Part shown: one piece after another, positions 26,328 to 34,541 of the stretch
Layout of the letters: each line of letters begins with the position of its first letter
Position numbering within the stretch: the stretch's first letter is position 1
Assembly: GCF_003860525.1 (NCBI RefSeq)
Contig: NZ_CP034161.1
Coordinates: 1,426,001 to 1,490,000, forward strand
Reading direction: 5' to 3'
Origin: Epilithonimonas vandammei
Lineage (GTDB): Bacteria > Bacteroidota > Bacteroidia > Flavobacteriales > Weeksellaceae
DNA: 64,000 nucleotides
Made by a program: the position numbers and the translations under genes
The notes under the pieces: generated by a model
Told to the model about the DNA's origin: nothing
Database searches by the model: none
Seen by the model: the letters and a program-made list of their open reading frames with translations, nothing else

Positions 26328-26353
26328 AATTCCAATACATTTAAAGTAATTGT

Positions 26354-27325
26354 ATGGTAAATTTAGAAAAGAAAGTAGTAGGAATTGACGTAAGCTCAAA
26401 GTTTTTGACCATAAGTTTCAAAAACGCACAAAACCAAGAAATCGTAATGAATATTGGCAATTTGAAAAAAGATATTTTAAGCTGTCTGAAAAAGTTAGAC
26501 CAAAAGGATTATAAAATTGTAGTAGAAGCCACCGGTTCTTACAGTAGCAAAATCCTTTACTATGCTTATTCAAAGGGATTTGATGTTTATCAGGTAAATC
26601 CTTTGACGATTAAAAAATATGCAGAAGTAAGAAACTTAATCAGTAAAACTGATGATGAAGATGCTAAATTAATCCGGGATTTTGGAGAGAAAATGGAAAT
26701 TTGTCCTTTTGAACCCAAAAAAGAGAATCTTGAATTTTTAGAACAGGAACTCAATCTTTTGCAGGATTTGGAACAGGAGAAAGCGAGATTTTCATTAAAA
26801 TTAAAATCTCTGCGCCAAAAAGCAAGACTCAATAAAGAGGTGGTAAAACATTATGAAACATTGATTAATAATTTGCAAAAAGAGATAGAAAAACTTTTGA
26901 AACGATTGCCAAAACTGGAAGATGAGGAATTGCAAGAGAATAAAACTCTGCTCAAGAGCATTAATGGAATTGGAGAGAAAACCTCGCTCTTATTGCTGGT
27001 TGCAACGAACCATTTCAAGAGTTTTGAACACTCAAAATCGGTAAGTAAATACTTTGGAGTTGCTCCAAGAATGTATCATTCCGGAAACAAAAAAATAACA
27101 ATCGGCAAATGTCGAACAACCAAAGAATATATCCGAAGTGTCTTATTCATCTGCTCTTGGAGTGCGGTAAAATGCAATCCGCAATGCAAAGCCTTATATG
27201 AAAGGATTTTGGAAAAAGGGAAATGTAAAAAATTAGCTTTAATAGCAGTTTGCAACAAACTGCTACGACAAGCCTTTGGAATAATAAAATCTAAAAACAA
27301 ATATCAACTGGATTTTGCAAAATAA
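26354..27325 (+). CDS. IS110-family transposase (DEDD recombinase)
   Basis: The 323-residue protein has the N-terminal RuvC-like DEDD domain: Asp12 in VVGIDVSSKFL, Glu58 in IVVEATGSYSS, and Asp100/Asp103 in SKTDDEDAKLIRDF. A coiled-coil region follows (about 125-185). The C-terminal transposase_20 domain has LKSINGIGEKTSLLLL and the expected catalytic Ser243 in PRMYHSGNKK. All five catalytic residues are present and the frame is intact, so the element may be active. IS110 recombinases work with a bridge RNA encoded in the element. Start codon ATG 26354 leaves the long upstream non-coding end intact. Confidence 0.95.
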   Translation: MVNLEKKVVGIDVSSKFLTISFKNAQNQEIVMNIGNLKKDILSCLKKLDQKDYKIVVEATGSYSSKILYYAYSKGFDVYQVNPLTIKKYAEVRNLISKTDDEDAKLIRDFGEKMEICPFEPKKENLEFLEQELNLLQDLEQEKARFSLKLKSLRQKARLNKEVVKHYETLINNLQKEIEKLLKRLPKLEDEELQENKTLLKSINGIGEKTSLLLLVATNHFKSFEHSKSVSKYFGVAPRMYHSGNKKITIGKCRTTKEYIRSVLFICSWSAVKCNPQCKALYERILEKGKCKKLALIAVCNKLLRQAFGIIKSKNKYQLDFAK

Positions 27326-27379
27326 CTAAAAAAATGAACCTAAAAATTTTGGAATATAACATAGAATGTTCGACGAAGT

Positions 27380-27461
27380 CAATCTTTTTTGCAGACGATT
27401 TCAGTTTAAGTAGACTTTAAGTACAAGCAAAAAAGGATTTCCGCTCAAGCCGGGCTGCGAG
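27380..27461. repeat. Dispersed palindrome, copy 2, right part
   Basis: It resumes with CAATCTTTTTTGCAGACG and runs through GCAAAAAAGGATTTCCGCTC to CGGGCTGCGAG. It matches the intact copies from exactly the point where the left part stopped. Confidence 0.9.
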
Positions 27462-27486
27462 TGATTCAATGTTTAATAAACTTTTG

Positions 27487-27563
27487 CTGAGCGTAAGCGA
27501 CTTTGCGAACTTAAAATATTTTCAATAAGAATAAAAAACTTGCGCTCTCTGCGTTCAAAATAT
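27487..27563 (+). repeat. Shared leader repeat upstream of argC
   Basis: TGAGCGTAAGCGACTTTGCG, then AATATTTTCAATAA, then TTGCGCTCTCTGCGTTCAAA. Near-identical sequence precedes argH (33137-33218), and a variant lies at 58663-58740. In both arg copies the last bases before the ATG are TTCAAAATATTAAAAA. Confidence 0.8.
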
Positions 27564-27569
27564 TAAAAA

Positions 27570-28535
27570 ATGAAAAAATCAGTCGGAATCATCGGAGCCA
27601 ACGGTTACACAGGAAGCGAACTTGTTCGATTGCTGGCTTTTCATCCAAACGTCGAAATCAAGTTGTTGTACAGCAGATCCAAGGCTGGCGTTAAGATTTC
27701 GGATTTGTATCCGGATTTAGATTCCGTTTGTGATTTGGTTTTAGAAAATACATTGCGTCCGGTTGATATTCTTTTTCTTTGCTTGCCTCACACAGAAAGT
27801 GCAAAATGGCTTGCAGAAAGACCAGCAGACGATGAGGTTTTAATAATAGATTTAGGAAACGATTTCCGACTTTCTACCCATTTTGGAAGCAGAGATTTTG
27901 TTTATGGTTTGCCAGAGATTCATTTCGATCAAATCAAAAAGGCTAATAGCATTGCTAATCCGGGGTGCTTTGCGACGGCAATTCAGTTAGGTTTGTTGCC
28001 GTTGGCGAAAGAAAATCTGTTGAAAGACATTTATACAACTGGAATCACAGGTTCAACGGGAGCCGGTCAATCTTTGCAAGCGACAACGCATTTCACTTGG
28101 CGAAATGATAATATTTCGGCATACAAAACTTTGAATCATCAGCACGTAGACGAGGTTGTTAAGCAACTTAATCTACTTAATAAAAACGAAGTGGAGCTTA
28201 ATTTTGTTCCTTGGCGGGGCGATTTTTCCAGAGGAATTTTTACGACATCAGTTGTCAAAACAGATTTGAGTTTGGAAGCGGTTTATGATTTATATGAGCA
28301 ATTTTATAAAAACTCACCATTTGTCAAGATTTCTAAAAAAGCAATCGATATGAAACAAGTTGTAAATACCAATTTTTGTACAATTCAAATAGAAAAGAAA
28401 GGAAATAAAATAGCAATCCATTCCGCAATTGATAACCTTTTGAAAGGTGCATCCGGACAAGCTGTTCAAAATATGAATATCGCAAATGGATGGGCGCAAG
28501 ATTTAGGATTAAATCTAAAACCTTTAGCATTCTAA
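27570..28535 (+). CDS. argC: N-acetyl-gamma-glutamyl-phosphate reductase
   Basis: ArgC reduces N-acylglutamyl phosphate to the semialdehyde with NADPH. The 321-residue length is normal. It has the Rossmann start VGIIGANGYTGSELVRLL, LCLPHTESAKW, catalytic Cys in SIANPGCFATAI, and the GITGSTGAGQ and TLNHQHVDEV segments of the active site. The substrate may be the N-succinyl form in this phylum. It is the first arg gene after the IS element, and its leader repeat may carry its own promoter. Confidence 0.95.
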   Translation: MKKSVGIIGANGYTGSELVRLLAFHPNVEIKLLYSRSKAGVKISDLYPDLDSVCDLVLENTLRPVDILFLCLPHTESAKWLAERPADDEVLIIDLGNDFRLSTHFGSRDFVYGLPEIHFDQIKKANSIANPGCFATAIQLGLLPLAKENLLKDIYTTGITGSTGAGQSLQATTHFTWRNDNISAYKTLNHQHVDEVVKQLNLLNKNEVELNFVPWRGDFSRGIFTTSVVKTDLSLEAVYDLYEQFYKNSPFVKISKKAIDMKQVVNTNFCTIQIEKKGNKIAIHSAIDNLLKGASGQAVQNMNIANGWAQDLGLNLKPLAF

Positions 28536-28609
28536 ACTTTGCGGCTTAAAAGCAGTTTAAAATTTTAAAAAAAACTTTGCGCTCTTTGCGTTAAAAATAA
28601 AAAAGCAAA

Positions 28610-29776
28610 ATGAATTTATTCAACGTATATCCACTCTTCAACGTCAATCCGGTAAAAGCTCAAGGTTCTTTTCTTTGGGACGAAAACGGACAGCAATACC
28701 TCGATTTTTATGGCGGTCACGCTGTGATTTCCATTGGTCACAATCATCCGCATTATGTTGAGAAATTGAAAAATCAATTGGAAAAAATCAGTTTTTATTC
28801 CAATTCTGTGGAAAACAAAATTCAGGAAGAATTAGCTGAAAAATTAGGGAAATTATCAGGCTACGAAGATTATTCATTGTTCCTGTGCAATTCCGGAGCG
28901 GAAGCGAATGAAAATGCTCTGAAACTAGCTTCATTTCATAATAATAAAAAGAAAGTCGTTTATTTTTCCGAATCTTTCCACGGAAGAACTTCGGCGGCGG
29001 TTGCGGTAACAGATAATCCAAAAATTGTTGCACCAGTTAATGAATCGGAGAATTTCATCAAATGCGAATTCAATAATTCAGAAGAATTGGATAAGATTTT
29101 TGCGGAAAATCAAAACGAAATTTCAGCAGTGATTGTCGAAGGAATTCAAGGTGTTGGCGGAATTAATTTGTTGACTGAAGATTTCATTTTAACGATTGAA
29201 AAATTGTGTAAAGAAAACGATGCAGTTTTGATTTTAGACGAAGTTCAGTCTGGTTATGGACGTTCCGGGAAATTCTTTGCCCATCAGGAATTCGATATCA
29301 AACCGGATTTGATTACGGTTGCAAAAGGAATGGGCAATGGTTTTCCGATTGGTGGTGTTTTGATTAGTCCAAAATTCCAAGCGAGTTACGGATTGTTGGG
29401 AACAACGTTTGGCGGAAATCATTTGGCTTGTGTTGCTGGATTAGCCGTTTTAGAAGTTATTGAAAATGAAAATTTAATTGAAAATTCAGAGAAAATTGGA
29501 GCTTACATCGAAGAAAAAATTAAACATTTTCCTCACATTAAAAATATTAAAAGACGTGGTTTGATGATTGGGATTGAGCTCGACCAAGCTTGCGCAGATG
29601 TCAGAAAAGAATTGTTGTTTGAACATTGTATTTTCACTGGAAATGCTAATGATAAAAATGTTCTGCGGATTTTACCGGCGCTCAACATTTCGGAAAAAGA
29701 ATCCGACTTATTCATCAATGCTTTAGAAAAAACTTTGAAAGCTATTGATAAAAAAGAAATTGTAGAATTTAAATAA
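28610..29776 (+). CDS. argD: N-acylornithine aminotransferase
   Basis: ArgD transaminates N-acylglutamate semialdehyde to N-acylornithine using PLP. 388 residues of class-III aminotransferase type: GGHAVISIGHNHP near the start, LCNSGAEANENALKLA (phosphate loop), LILDEVQSGYGRSG (Asp for pyridine N) and ITVAKGMGNGFPIGG with the Schiff-base Lys. It lies 74 bp after argC; a partial leader repeat (ACTTTGCGCTCTTTGCGTTA) lies in that gap. Acetyl and succinyl substrates cannot be told apart from sequence here. Confidence 0.93.
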   Translation: MNLFNVYPLFNVNPVKAQGSFLWDENGQQYLDFYGGHAVISIGHNHPHYVEKLKNQLEKISFYSNSVENKIQEELAEKLGKLSGYEDYSLFLCNSGAEANENALKLASFHNNKKKVVYFSESFHGRTSAAVAVTDNPKIVAPVNESENFIKCEFNNSEELDKIFAENQNEISAVIVEGIQGVGGINLLTEDFILTIEKLCKENDAVLILDEVQSGYGRSGKFFAHQEFDIKPDLITVAKGMGNGFPIGGVLISPKFQASYGLLGTTFGGNHLACVAGLAVLEVIENENLIENSEKIGAYIEEKIKHFPHIKNIKRRGLMIGIELDQACADVRKELLFEHCIFTGNANDKNVLRILPALNISEKESDLFINALEKTLKAIDKKEIVEFK

Positions 29777-29892
29777 CGCAAAGTCGCAAGATATCAATAA
29801 TTATTATAATGTTGGAAAGTCGCAAAAATTGTACACTAAAATTTTGCGACTTATAAAAGTCGAATTACATAAAATAATTTTGCGCCTTTGCG
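29776..29892. repeat. Intergenic inverted repeat, CGCAAAG type (nested)
   Basis: The outer arms ACGCAAAGTCGCAAGA (29776-) and TTTTGCGCCTTTGCGAT (to 29892) are largely complementary. The inner arms AAGTCGCAAAA (29817-29827) and TTTTGCGACTT (29842-29852) are perfectly complementary. It occupies the argD-argF gap and argues for the argF start at 29907. Confidence 0.7.
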
Positions 29893-29906
29893 ATAAAAAA
29901 GATAAA

Positions 29907-30881
29907 ATGAAAAATTTCACTTCGGTTTACGATATAGATAATTTGCAAAATATCATTGCAAAAGCTTTAAAAATAAAAGAAAATCCGTTAGAAAATCCAA
30001 CCAAAGGAAAAGGAAAGACAATTGGTTTGGTTTTCCTTAATTCTAGTCTTAGAACTAGATTAAGTTCACAAATCGCGGCTCAGAATTTAGGACTGAATGT
30101 TTTAGTTCTCAACGCCGCTCAGGAAGCTTGGAATTTAGAATTCGCTGACGGAACTGTGATGAATGGCGACACGGTCGAACATATCAAAGATGCAATAGAG
30201 GTTCTGAATCAATATTGCGATATCATTGCCGTACGATGTTTTGCCGGAATGAAAAACAAAGAAGACGATGTGAACGAAAGTATTCTCAGTCAATTCCTAA
30301 AACACGCCAAAGTTCCAGTTGTTTCGCTAGAATCTGCGACACGACATCCGTTACAAAGTTTGGCGGATTGCATCACGATTACAGAAAACTGGCCTTTCGA
30401 CAAGCTCAAGATTAATAGAAAACCAAAAGTTGTTTTGACTTGGGCGCCACATATCAAACCGATTGCGCAGGCTGTTGGAAATTCTTTTACAGAATGGATG
30501 CAACAAATGGATGTTGATTTTGTGATTACCAATCCGGAAGGTTATGATTTGGATAAAAATTTCACAAAAGAAACACCTGTGATTCACAATCAGGAACAAG
30601 CGTTGAAAGATGCAGATTTTATTTATGTGAAAAACTGGTCTTCGTTTGATGATTACGCAAATATGCCAAAAGTTGAGGGCGATTGGATGTTAACCAATGA
30701 AAAATTAGAAGTCACCAATCAAGCGAAAGTAATGCATTGTCTTCCGGTTCGTAGAAATCTCGAATTGAGTGATGAAGTAATGGATGGCAAAAACTCAATC
30801 ATTTATCAGCAAGCAAAAAACAGAATCTTTTCTGCTCAGGCGGTTTTCAGCGAAATTTTGGATGAATTAAATAAGTGTTAA
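29907..30881 (+). CDS. argF': N-acylornithine carbamoyltransferase (ArgF')
   Basis: The 324-residue enzyme carbamoylates N-acetyl- or N-succinylornithine rather than free ornithine. The carbamoyl-phosphate loop is FLNSSLRTRLSS (SLRTR instead of STRTR), and AQEAWNLEFADG, RHPLQSLADC and MHCLPVRRN complete the active site. SLRTR and the Trp-containing loop mark the acetyl/succinyl branch. Bacteroides uses succinylornithine, so that is favoured but not proven. The ATG at 29907 is chosen because the upstream 26 codons fall in an inverted repeat. Carbamoyl phosphate would come from CarAB at 36-41 kb. Confidence 0.9.
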   Translation: MKNFTSVYDIDNLQNIIAKALKIKENPLENPTKGKGKTIGLVFLNSSLRTRLSSQIAAQNLGLNVLVLNAAQEAWNLEFADGTVMNGDTVEHIKDAIEVLNQYCDIIAVRCFAGMKNKEDDVNESILSQFLKHAKVPVVSLESATRHPLQSLADCITITENWPFDKLKINRKPKVVLTWAPHIKPIAQAVGNSFTEWMQQMDVDFVITNPEGYDLDKNFTKETPVIHNQEQALKDADFIYVKNWSSFDDYANMPKVEGDWMLTNEKLEVTNQAKVMHCLPVRRNLELSDEVMDGKNSIIYQQAKNRIFSAQAVFSEILDELNKC

Positions 30882-31003
30882 ACACAAAGACACAAAAAGA
30901 ATTTTAATGGAAATAATTTTAAGGCACTAAAAAATCAAAGATTTTAAAACTTTGTGCCTTAAAACACAATACTGTATAATTAATAATCCTTGTGCCTTTG
31001 TGT
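30881..31003. repeat. Intergenic inverted repeat, CACAAAG type (nested)
   Basis: The outer arms AACACAAAGACACAAAAAG (30881-30899) and CCTTGTGCCTTTGTGT (30988-31003) pair imperfectly. The inner arms AAGGCAC (30921-30927) and GTGCCTT (30954-30960) pair perfectly. It fills the argF'-argB gap. Confidence 0.7.
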
Positions 31004-31029
31004 AAATTATTCAAGAATTAAAACAAAAA

Positions 31030-31821
31030 ATGCAAAAACTACACATCATAAAAATCGGCGGAACTCTTATCGATGACAAAAAAGCATTGAAAGCTTTTCT
31101 TGCTCAATTTTCTGAAATCGAAGGCGCTAAAATCCTGATTCACGGCGGTGGAAAGATAGCTGAAACTTTAGCTGAAAAGTTAAAAATAAGGCAAACAATG
31201 ATTGATGGACGACGAATCACGAATAAGAAAACGTTGAAAATCGTAACAATGGTTTATGCAGGTAGAATCAATAAAAATTTGGTGGCAAAACTTCAGAGTT
31301 TCGACTGCAATGCGATTGGATTTTCCGGAGCGGATGGTAACGTTATCAAAGCCGAAAAAAGACATCATCCGGAAGTTGATTTTGGATTTGTTGGCGACAT
31401 AGGCGAAAAAAGTATCAATCACGAATTGATTATAAATATGATAAATCTGGGTTTGGTTCCGGTGTTTTCTGCAATCACTCACGATAAAAAAGGAAATCTG
31501 TTCAACACCAACGCAGACACGATTGCCGGAACTATCGCTCAGGCTTTATCAAAACATTTCGATACAGAATTGTTGTTCTGTTTCGATAAAAACGGGGTTT
31601 TAGAAAATATTGAGGACGAAAATTCAAATTTGAAAACAATCAATAAACAAGAATTTTCTGAACTAAAATCCGAAGGAAAACTCCATAAAGGGATTTTGCC
31701 AAAACTTGAAAATGCTTTCCGAGCCAAAGAAAATGGCGTTCAGAAAGTGGCTTTAATCAAAGAAGAAAAATTATCAGATCAAATAAATCGAGGAAATGAA
31801 GGAACTGAAATCTGTCTTTAG
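31030..31821 (+). CDS. argB: N-acylglutamate kinase
   Basis: ArgB phosphorylates N-acylglutamate. It is a 263-residue amino-acid-kinase-fold protein: IIKIGGTLIDD (ATP Lys), ILIHGGGKIAETLAEKL (substrate/phosphate Gly loop), DGRRITNKKTL with the Arg that contacts the acyl-amino acid, GFSGADGNVI, and NTNADTIAGTIAQ. In Bacteroides the homologue acts on N-succinylglutamate. The 3' end overlaps the next gene by 26 bp, showing tight coupling. Confidence 0.92.
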   Translation: MQKLHIIKIGGTLIDDKKALKAFLAQFSEIEGAKILIHGGGKIAETLAEKLKIRQTMIDGRRITNKKTLKIVTMVYAGRINKNLVAKLQSFDCNAIGFSGADGNVIKAEKRHHPEVDFGFVGDIGEKSINHELIINMINLGLVPVFSAITHDKKGNLFNTNADTIAGTIAQALSKHFDTELLFCFDKNGVLENIEDENSNLKTINKQEFSELKSEGKLHKGILPKLENAFRAKENGVQKVALIKEEKLSDQINRGNEGTEICL

Positions 31822-32878
31822 CAGAGAAGAATTAACGGAAAATGCAGTCAAATTACTGAAAAAACTCATTGCAACGCCGTCTATGAGCCGAGACGAATAT
31901 AATGTTTCGCTCATCATTGAAGGATTTTTCAATGAGCATCAGCTGACTGTGAACCGATTCAAAAATAACATTTGGGCAACCAACAAACATTTTGATGCAG
32001 GCAAACCTTCGATTCTTCTAAACACGCATCACGACACGGTAAAACCGAACAAAGCTTACACTTTGGACCCGTTTATTCCTGTGGAAAAAGAGGGGAAATT
32101 ATTTGGTTTGGGAAGCAACGATGCAGGTGCGTCTTTGGTGGCAATGGTGCAGACGTTTCTTTATTTTTATGAAGCTGAAGATTTGACTCATAATTTGGTG
32201 ATAGCTTTGACAGCTGAGGAAGAAATCTCTGGTTTGGACGGAATTGAAGCATTATTTCCTCAACTTCCGAATGTAGAATTAGCAATCGTAGGCGAACCTA
32301 CAAAAATGAATTTGGCAATTGCAGAAAAAGGTTTGTTGGTTATTGACGGAGAAATGACGGGAACGCCTTCCCACGCCGCGCATCCGAACAGTGACAATGC
32401 GATTGTGAAGTGTATGCAGGATTTGCAAAATATTTTGAACTTCAAATTTCCAAAAGTTTCGGATTATCTGGGGGAAGTGAAAGTGACTTTGTCGGTTATC
32501 AATGCGGGAACTCAGCACAATGTGGTTCCTGAAAAATGCAATTTTACTTTAGATGTGCGTGTCACAGACGAATATACGAATCGCGAAGTTTTTGAAATCA
32601 TTCAATCGCAGATGAAATCGAAACTCACGCCGAGATCATTCCGTCTTAATTCCTCAAAAATCGAGGTCAATCATCCGTTTGTTCAGGCTGGATTGGCTTT
32701 GGGAAGGACAACTTACGGTTCGCCGACATCTTCCGACCAAGCGATTATTCCTTGCACATCGGTCAAGTTGGGCGTTGGCGATAGTCTGCGTTCTCACACA
32801 GCGGACGAGTTTGTTTACATCGACGAAATCCGTGAAGGCATCGATATTTACATCAAAATATTAGAAAAAATATTGTAA
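31796..32878 (+). CDS. argE: M20-family N-acyl-ornithine/citrulline deacylase (ArgE/DapE-like)
   Basis: A 360-residue zinc amidohydrolase of the M20 family that would remove the acyl group from N-acylcitrulline or N-acylornithine. Metal motifs are LLNTHHDTVKPN, GLGSNDAGASLVAM, ALTAEEEISGLDG (catalytic Glu-Glu) and VGEPTKMNLAIAEKG. The dimerisation domain has SHAAHPNSDNAI. The last His is in LRSHTADEFVYIDEI. It starts inside argB, so the two are translationally coupled. Because ArgF' acts on acylated ornithine, acylcitrulline is the expected substrate. Confidence 0.88.
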   Translation: MKELKSVFSREELTENAVKLLKKLIATPSMSRDEYNVSLIIEGFFNEHQLTVNRFKNNIWATNKHFDAGKPSILLNTHHDTVKPNKAYTLDPFIPVEKEGKLFGLGSNDAGASLVAMVQTFLYFYEAEDLTHNLVIALTAEEEISGLDGIEALFPQLPNVELAIVGEPTKMNLAIAEKGLLVIDGEMTGTPSHAAHPNSDNAIVKCMQDLQNILNFKFPKVSDYLGEVKVTLSVINAGTQHNVVPEKCNFTLDVRVTDEYTNREVFEIIQSQMKSKLTPRSFRLNSSKIEVNHPFVQAGLALGRTTYGSPTSSDQAIIPCTSVKLGVGDSLRSHTADEFVYIDEIREGIDIYIKILEKIL

Positions 32879-32886
32879 ATATTAAT

Positions 32887-32952
32887 AGGGGCGGGCTTTA
32901 GCCCGTCTTAGAAAGGAAATTAGGAATTGGCTTTAGCCAAAATTTATAAAGT
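32887..32952. repeat. REP-like palindromes (GGCTTTAGCC type)
   Basis: Two small palindromes in tandem: GGGGCGGGCTTTAGCCCGTC and ATTGGCTTTAGCCAAAATTT, about 20 bp apart. This form of short hairpin pair is typical of REP elements in flavobacteria. Confidence 0.7.
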
Positions 32953-32972
32953 CAACAAAATAAAAATAATTT

Positions 32973-33079
32973 GGGCAGCTTAACCGCCTTCCGCTCTCAA
33001 TCTTTTTTGCAAGACGATTTCAGTTTAAATAGAACTTGATGAATACGCAAAAAAGGATTTCCGCTCAAGTCGGGCTGCG
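32973..33079. repeat. Dispersed imperfect palindrome, copy 3 (intact)
   Basis: GGGCAGCTTAACCGCCTTCC, CTCAATCTTTTTTGC, a loop of about 43 nt, GCAAAAAAGGATTTCCGCTC and CGGGCTGCG. The ends and the TTTTTTGC/GCAAAAAA pair are inverted. It is an unoccupied version of the site used by the IS110 element. Confidence 0.9.
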
Positions 33080-33136
33080 CTTCGCAAAGTTGAAGATTTG
33101 CCTTCAATTCAAAACGAATTTAAAAATTAGCCTTTG

Positions 33137-33218
33137 ATGAGCATAAGCGCCTTTGCGAACCTTAAGATATTTTCAATAAAATTAAAAAAAATCTTTGCGC
33201 TCTTTGCGTTCAAAATAT
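33137..33218 (+). repeat. Shared leader repeat upstream of argH
   Basis: TGAGCATAAGCGCCTTTGCG, GATATTTTCAATAAA and CTTTGCGCTCTTTGCGTTCA. It matches the argC leader almost base for base, up to the same AAATATTAAAAA before the ATG. Confidence 0.8.
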
Positions 33219-33224
33219 TAAAAA

Positions 33225-34529
33225 ATGAAAAAAATTTGGCAAAAAGATAATACGAAAACCAATGATTTGGTTAACAAATTCACGGTCGGGAAAGACTTGG
33301 ATTTTGACGACAGATTAGCAAAATACGATGTGTTGGGTTCTATTGCTCACGCAAAAATGTTAGCAGAAGTCGGATTGATCCGTTTGGATGAAGAGCAGGC
33401 GATTGTTGCGGTTTTGGAAGAAGTTCTTTCAGAAATCGAAAAAGGAAGCTTCGAAATCGATAAAACTGCAGAAGATATCCATTCGCAAATCGAAACGATT
33501 CTCATCGAGAAACTTGGCGAAACAGGAAAAAAAATCCATACAGCAAGGTCAAGAAACGACCAAGTTTTAACGGATATCAAATTATATCTTCTAGACGAAA
33601 TCAGAGAAATCACGGAAAGAACCGACTCGTTTTTTCAAATATTGAAAGACAAAGCGAATCAACATAAAAACGTTTTATTGCCTGGTTATACGCATTTTCA
33701 GGTTGCTATGCCTTCGTCTTTTGGCTTGTGGTTTGGCGCGTATGCAGAATCTTTGGTTGACGATTTGGAATTGCTGTTTGCAACGAAGAATATCATCAAC
33801 AAAAATCCTTTAGGTTCTGCTGCAGGTTACGGTTCTTCTTTCCCGATTGACAGAGAAAGCACAACTTATAAACTAGATTTCAGAACACTTAATTATAACG
33901 TTGTTTATGCGCAAATGACACGTGGAAAATCCGAAAAATTATTGGCGAATTCGCTTTCGGTTTTGGCTGGAACTTTAAGCAAGTTTTCTTACGACGTTTG
34001 TCTTTATTTGAGTCAGAATTTTGATTTCATCAGCTTTCCAAAAGAATTTACAACCGGGAGCAGCATAATGCCTCACAAGAAAAATCCTGATATTTTCGAA
34101 TTGGTAAGAGCGAGATGTAACAGGATTCAGGCTTTACCCAATGAATTGATTTTGTTGATGAATAATCTTCCTTCTGGTTATCACAGAGATTTGCAGTTGA
34201 CAAAAGAAATCCTTTTTCCCGCCATCGATTCTCTGAAAGAATGTTTGGAAATCCTGATTTACACGCTTCCGAACATCGAAGTGAAAGATAATATTTTGGA
34301 TGATGAAAAATACAAATACATCTTCAGTGTAGAAAAAATCAATGAAGAAGTGAAGAATGGAAAGTCATTCCGTGATGCTTATATTCAAATCGGACAAGAG
34401 ATTGAAAAAGAGCTTTTTGAATACGATTACAAAGAACTCCATCATTCTCATCAAGGCAGTTTAGGAAATCTTTGCCTCGATGAAATCGAATATCAATTCA
34501 ATAAAGTTAGAGATAAATTGTTGGGTTAA
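33225..34529 (+). CDS. argH: Argininosuccinate lyase
   Basis: ArgH splits argininosuccinate into arginine and fumarate, the last step of the pathway. The 434-residue protein has ARSRNDQVLTDIKLYL, PGYTHFQVAMPSSFG and the superfamily signature GSSIMPHKKNPDIFE. The flexible loop Ser is the first S of this signature. It is slightly shorter than E. coli ArgH. It is separated from argE by 346 bp of repeats (REP-like, copy 3 palindrome, leader repeat), so it may be a separate transcription unit. Confidence 0.95.
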   Translation: MKKIWQKDNTKTNDLVNKFTVGKDLDFDDRLAKYDVLGSIAHAKMLAEVGLIRLDEEQAIVAVLEEVLSEIEKGSFEIDKTAEDIHSQIETILIEKLGETGKKIHTARSRNDQVLTDIKLYLLDEIREITERTDSFFQILKDKANQHKNVLLPGYTHFQVAMPSSFGLWFGAYAESLVDDLELLFATKNIINKNPLGSAAGYGSSFPIDRESTTYKLDFRTLNYNVVYAQMTRGKSEKLLANSLSVLAGTLSKFSYDVCLYLSQNFDFISFPKEFTTGSSIMPHKKNPDIFELVRARCNRIQALPNELILLMNNLPSGYHRDLQLTKEILFPAIDSLKECLEILIYTLPNIEVKDNILDDEKYKYIFSVEKINEEVKNGKSFRDAYIQIGQEIEKELFEYDYKELHHSHQGSLGNLCLDEIEYQFNKVRDKLLG

Positions 34530-34541
34530 TTATTGAAAAAT

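Larger units (their letters stand above)
26100..27379 (+). mobile_element. IS110-family insertion sequence
   Basis: The boundaries come from comparison with the uninterrupted repeats at 32973 and 37534: intact CCCAATC is split into CCCAA/.../CAATC. The element therefore spans about 1,280 bp between two CAA triplets (26097-26099 and 27380-27382). CAA may be a short duplication or a shared core. It has one transposase gene, a long left non-coding end (254 nt) and a short right end (about 54 nt), the layout of the IS110 subgroup. No terminal inverted repeats are seen. ACGAAGT occurs directly repeated near both ends (26105 and 27373). Confidence 0.9.

Noticed and set aside
29829..29906. Longer N-terminus of argF' (extra 26 codons)
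   Set aside because: The added codons fall in the inverted repeat and are not part of the carbamoyltransferase family; the ATG at 29907 gives the normal start.
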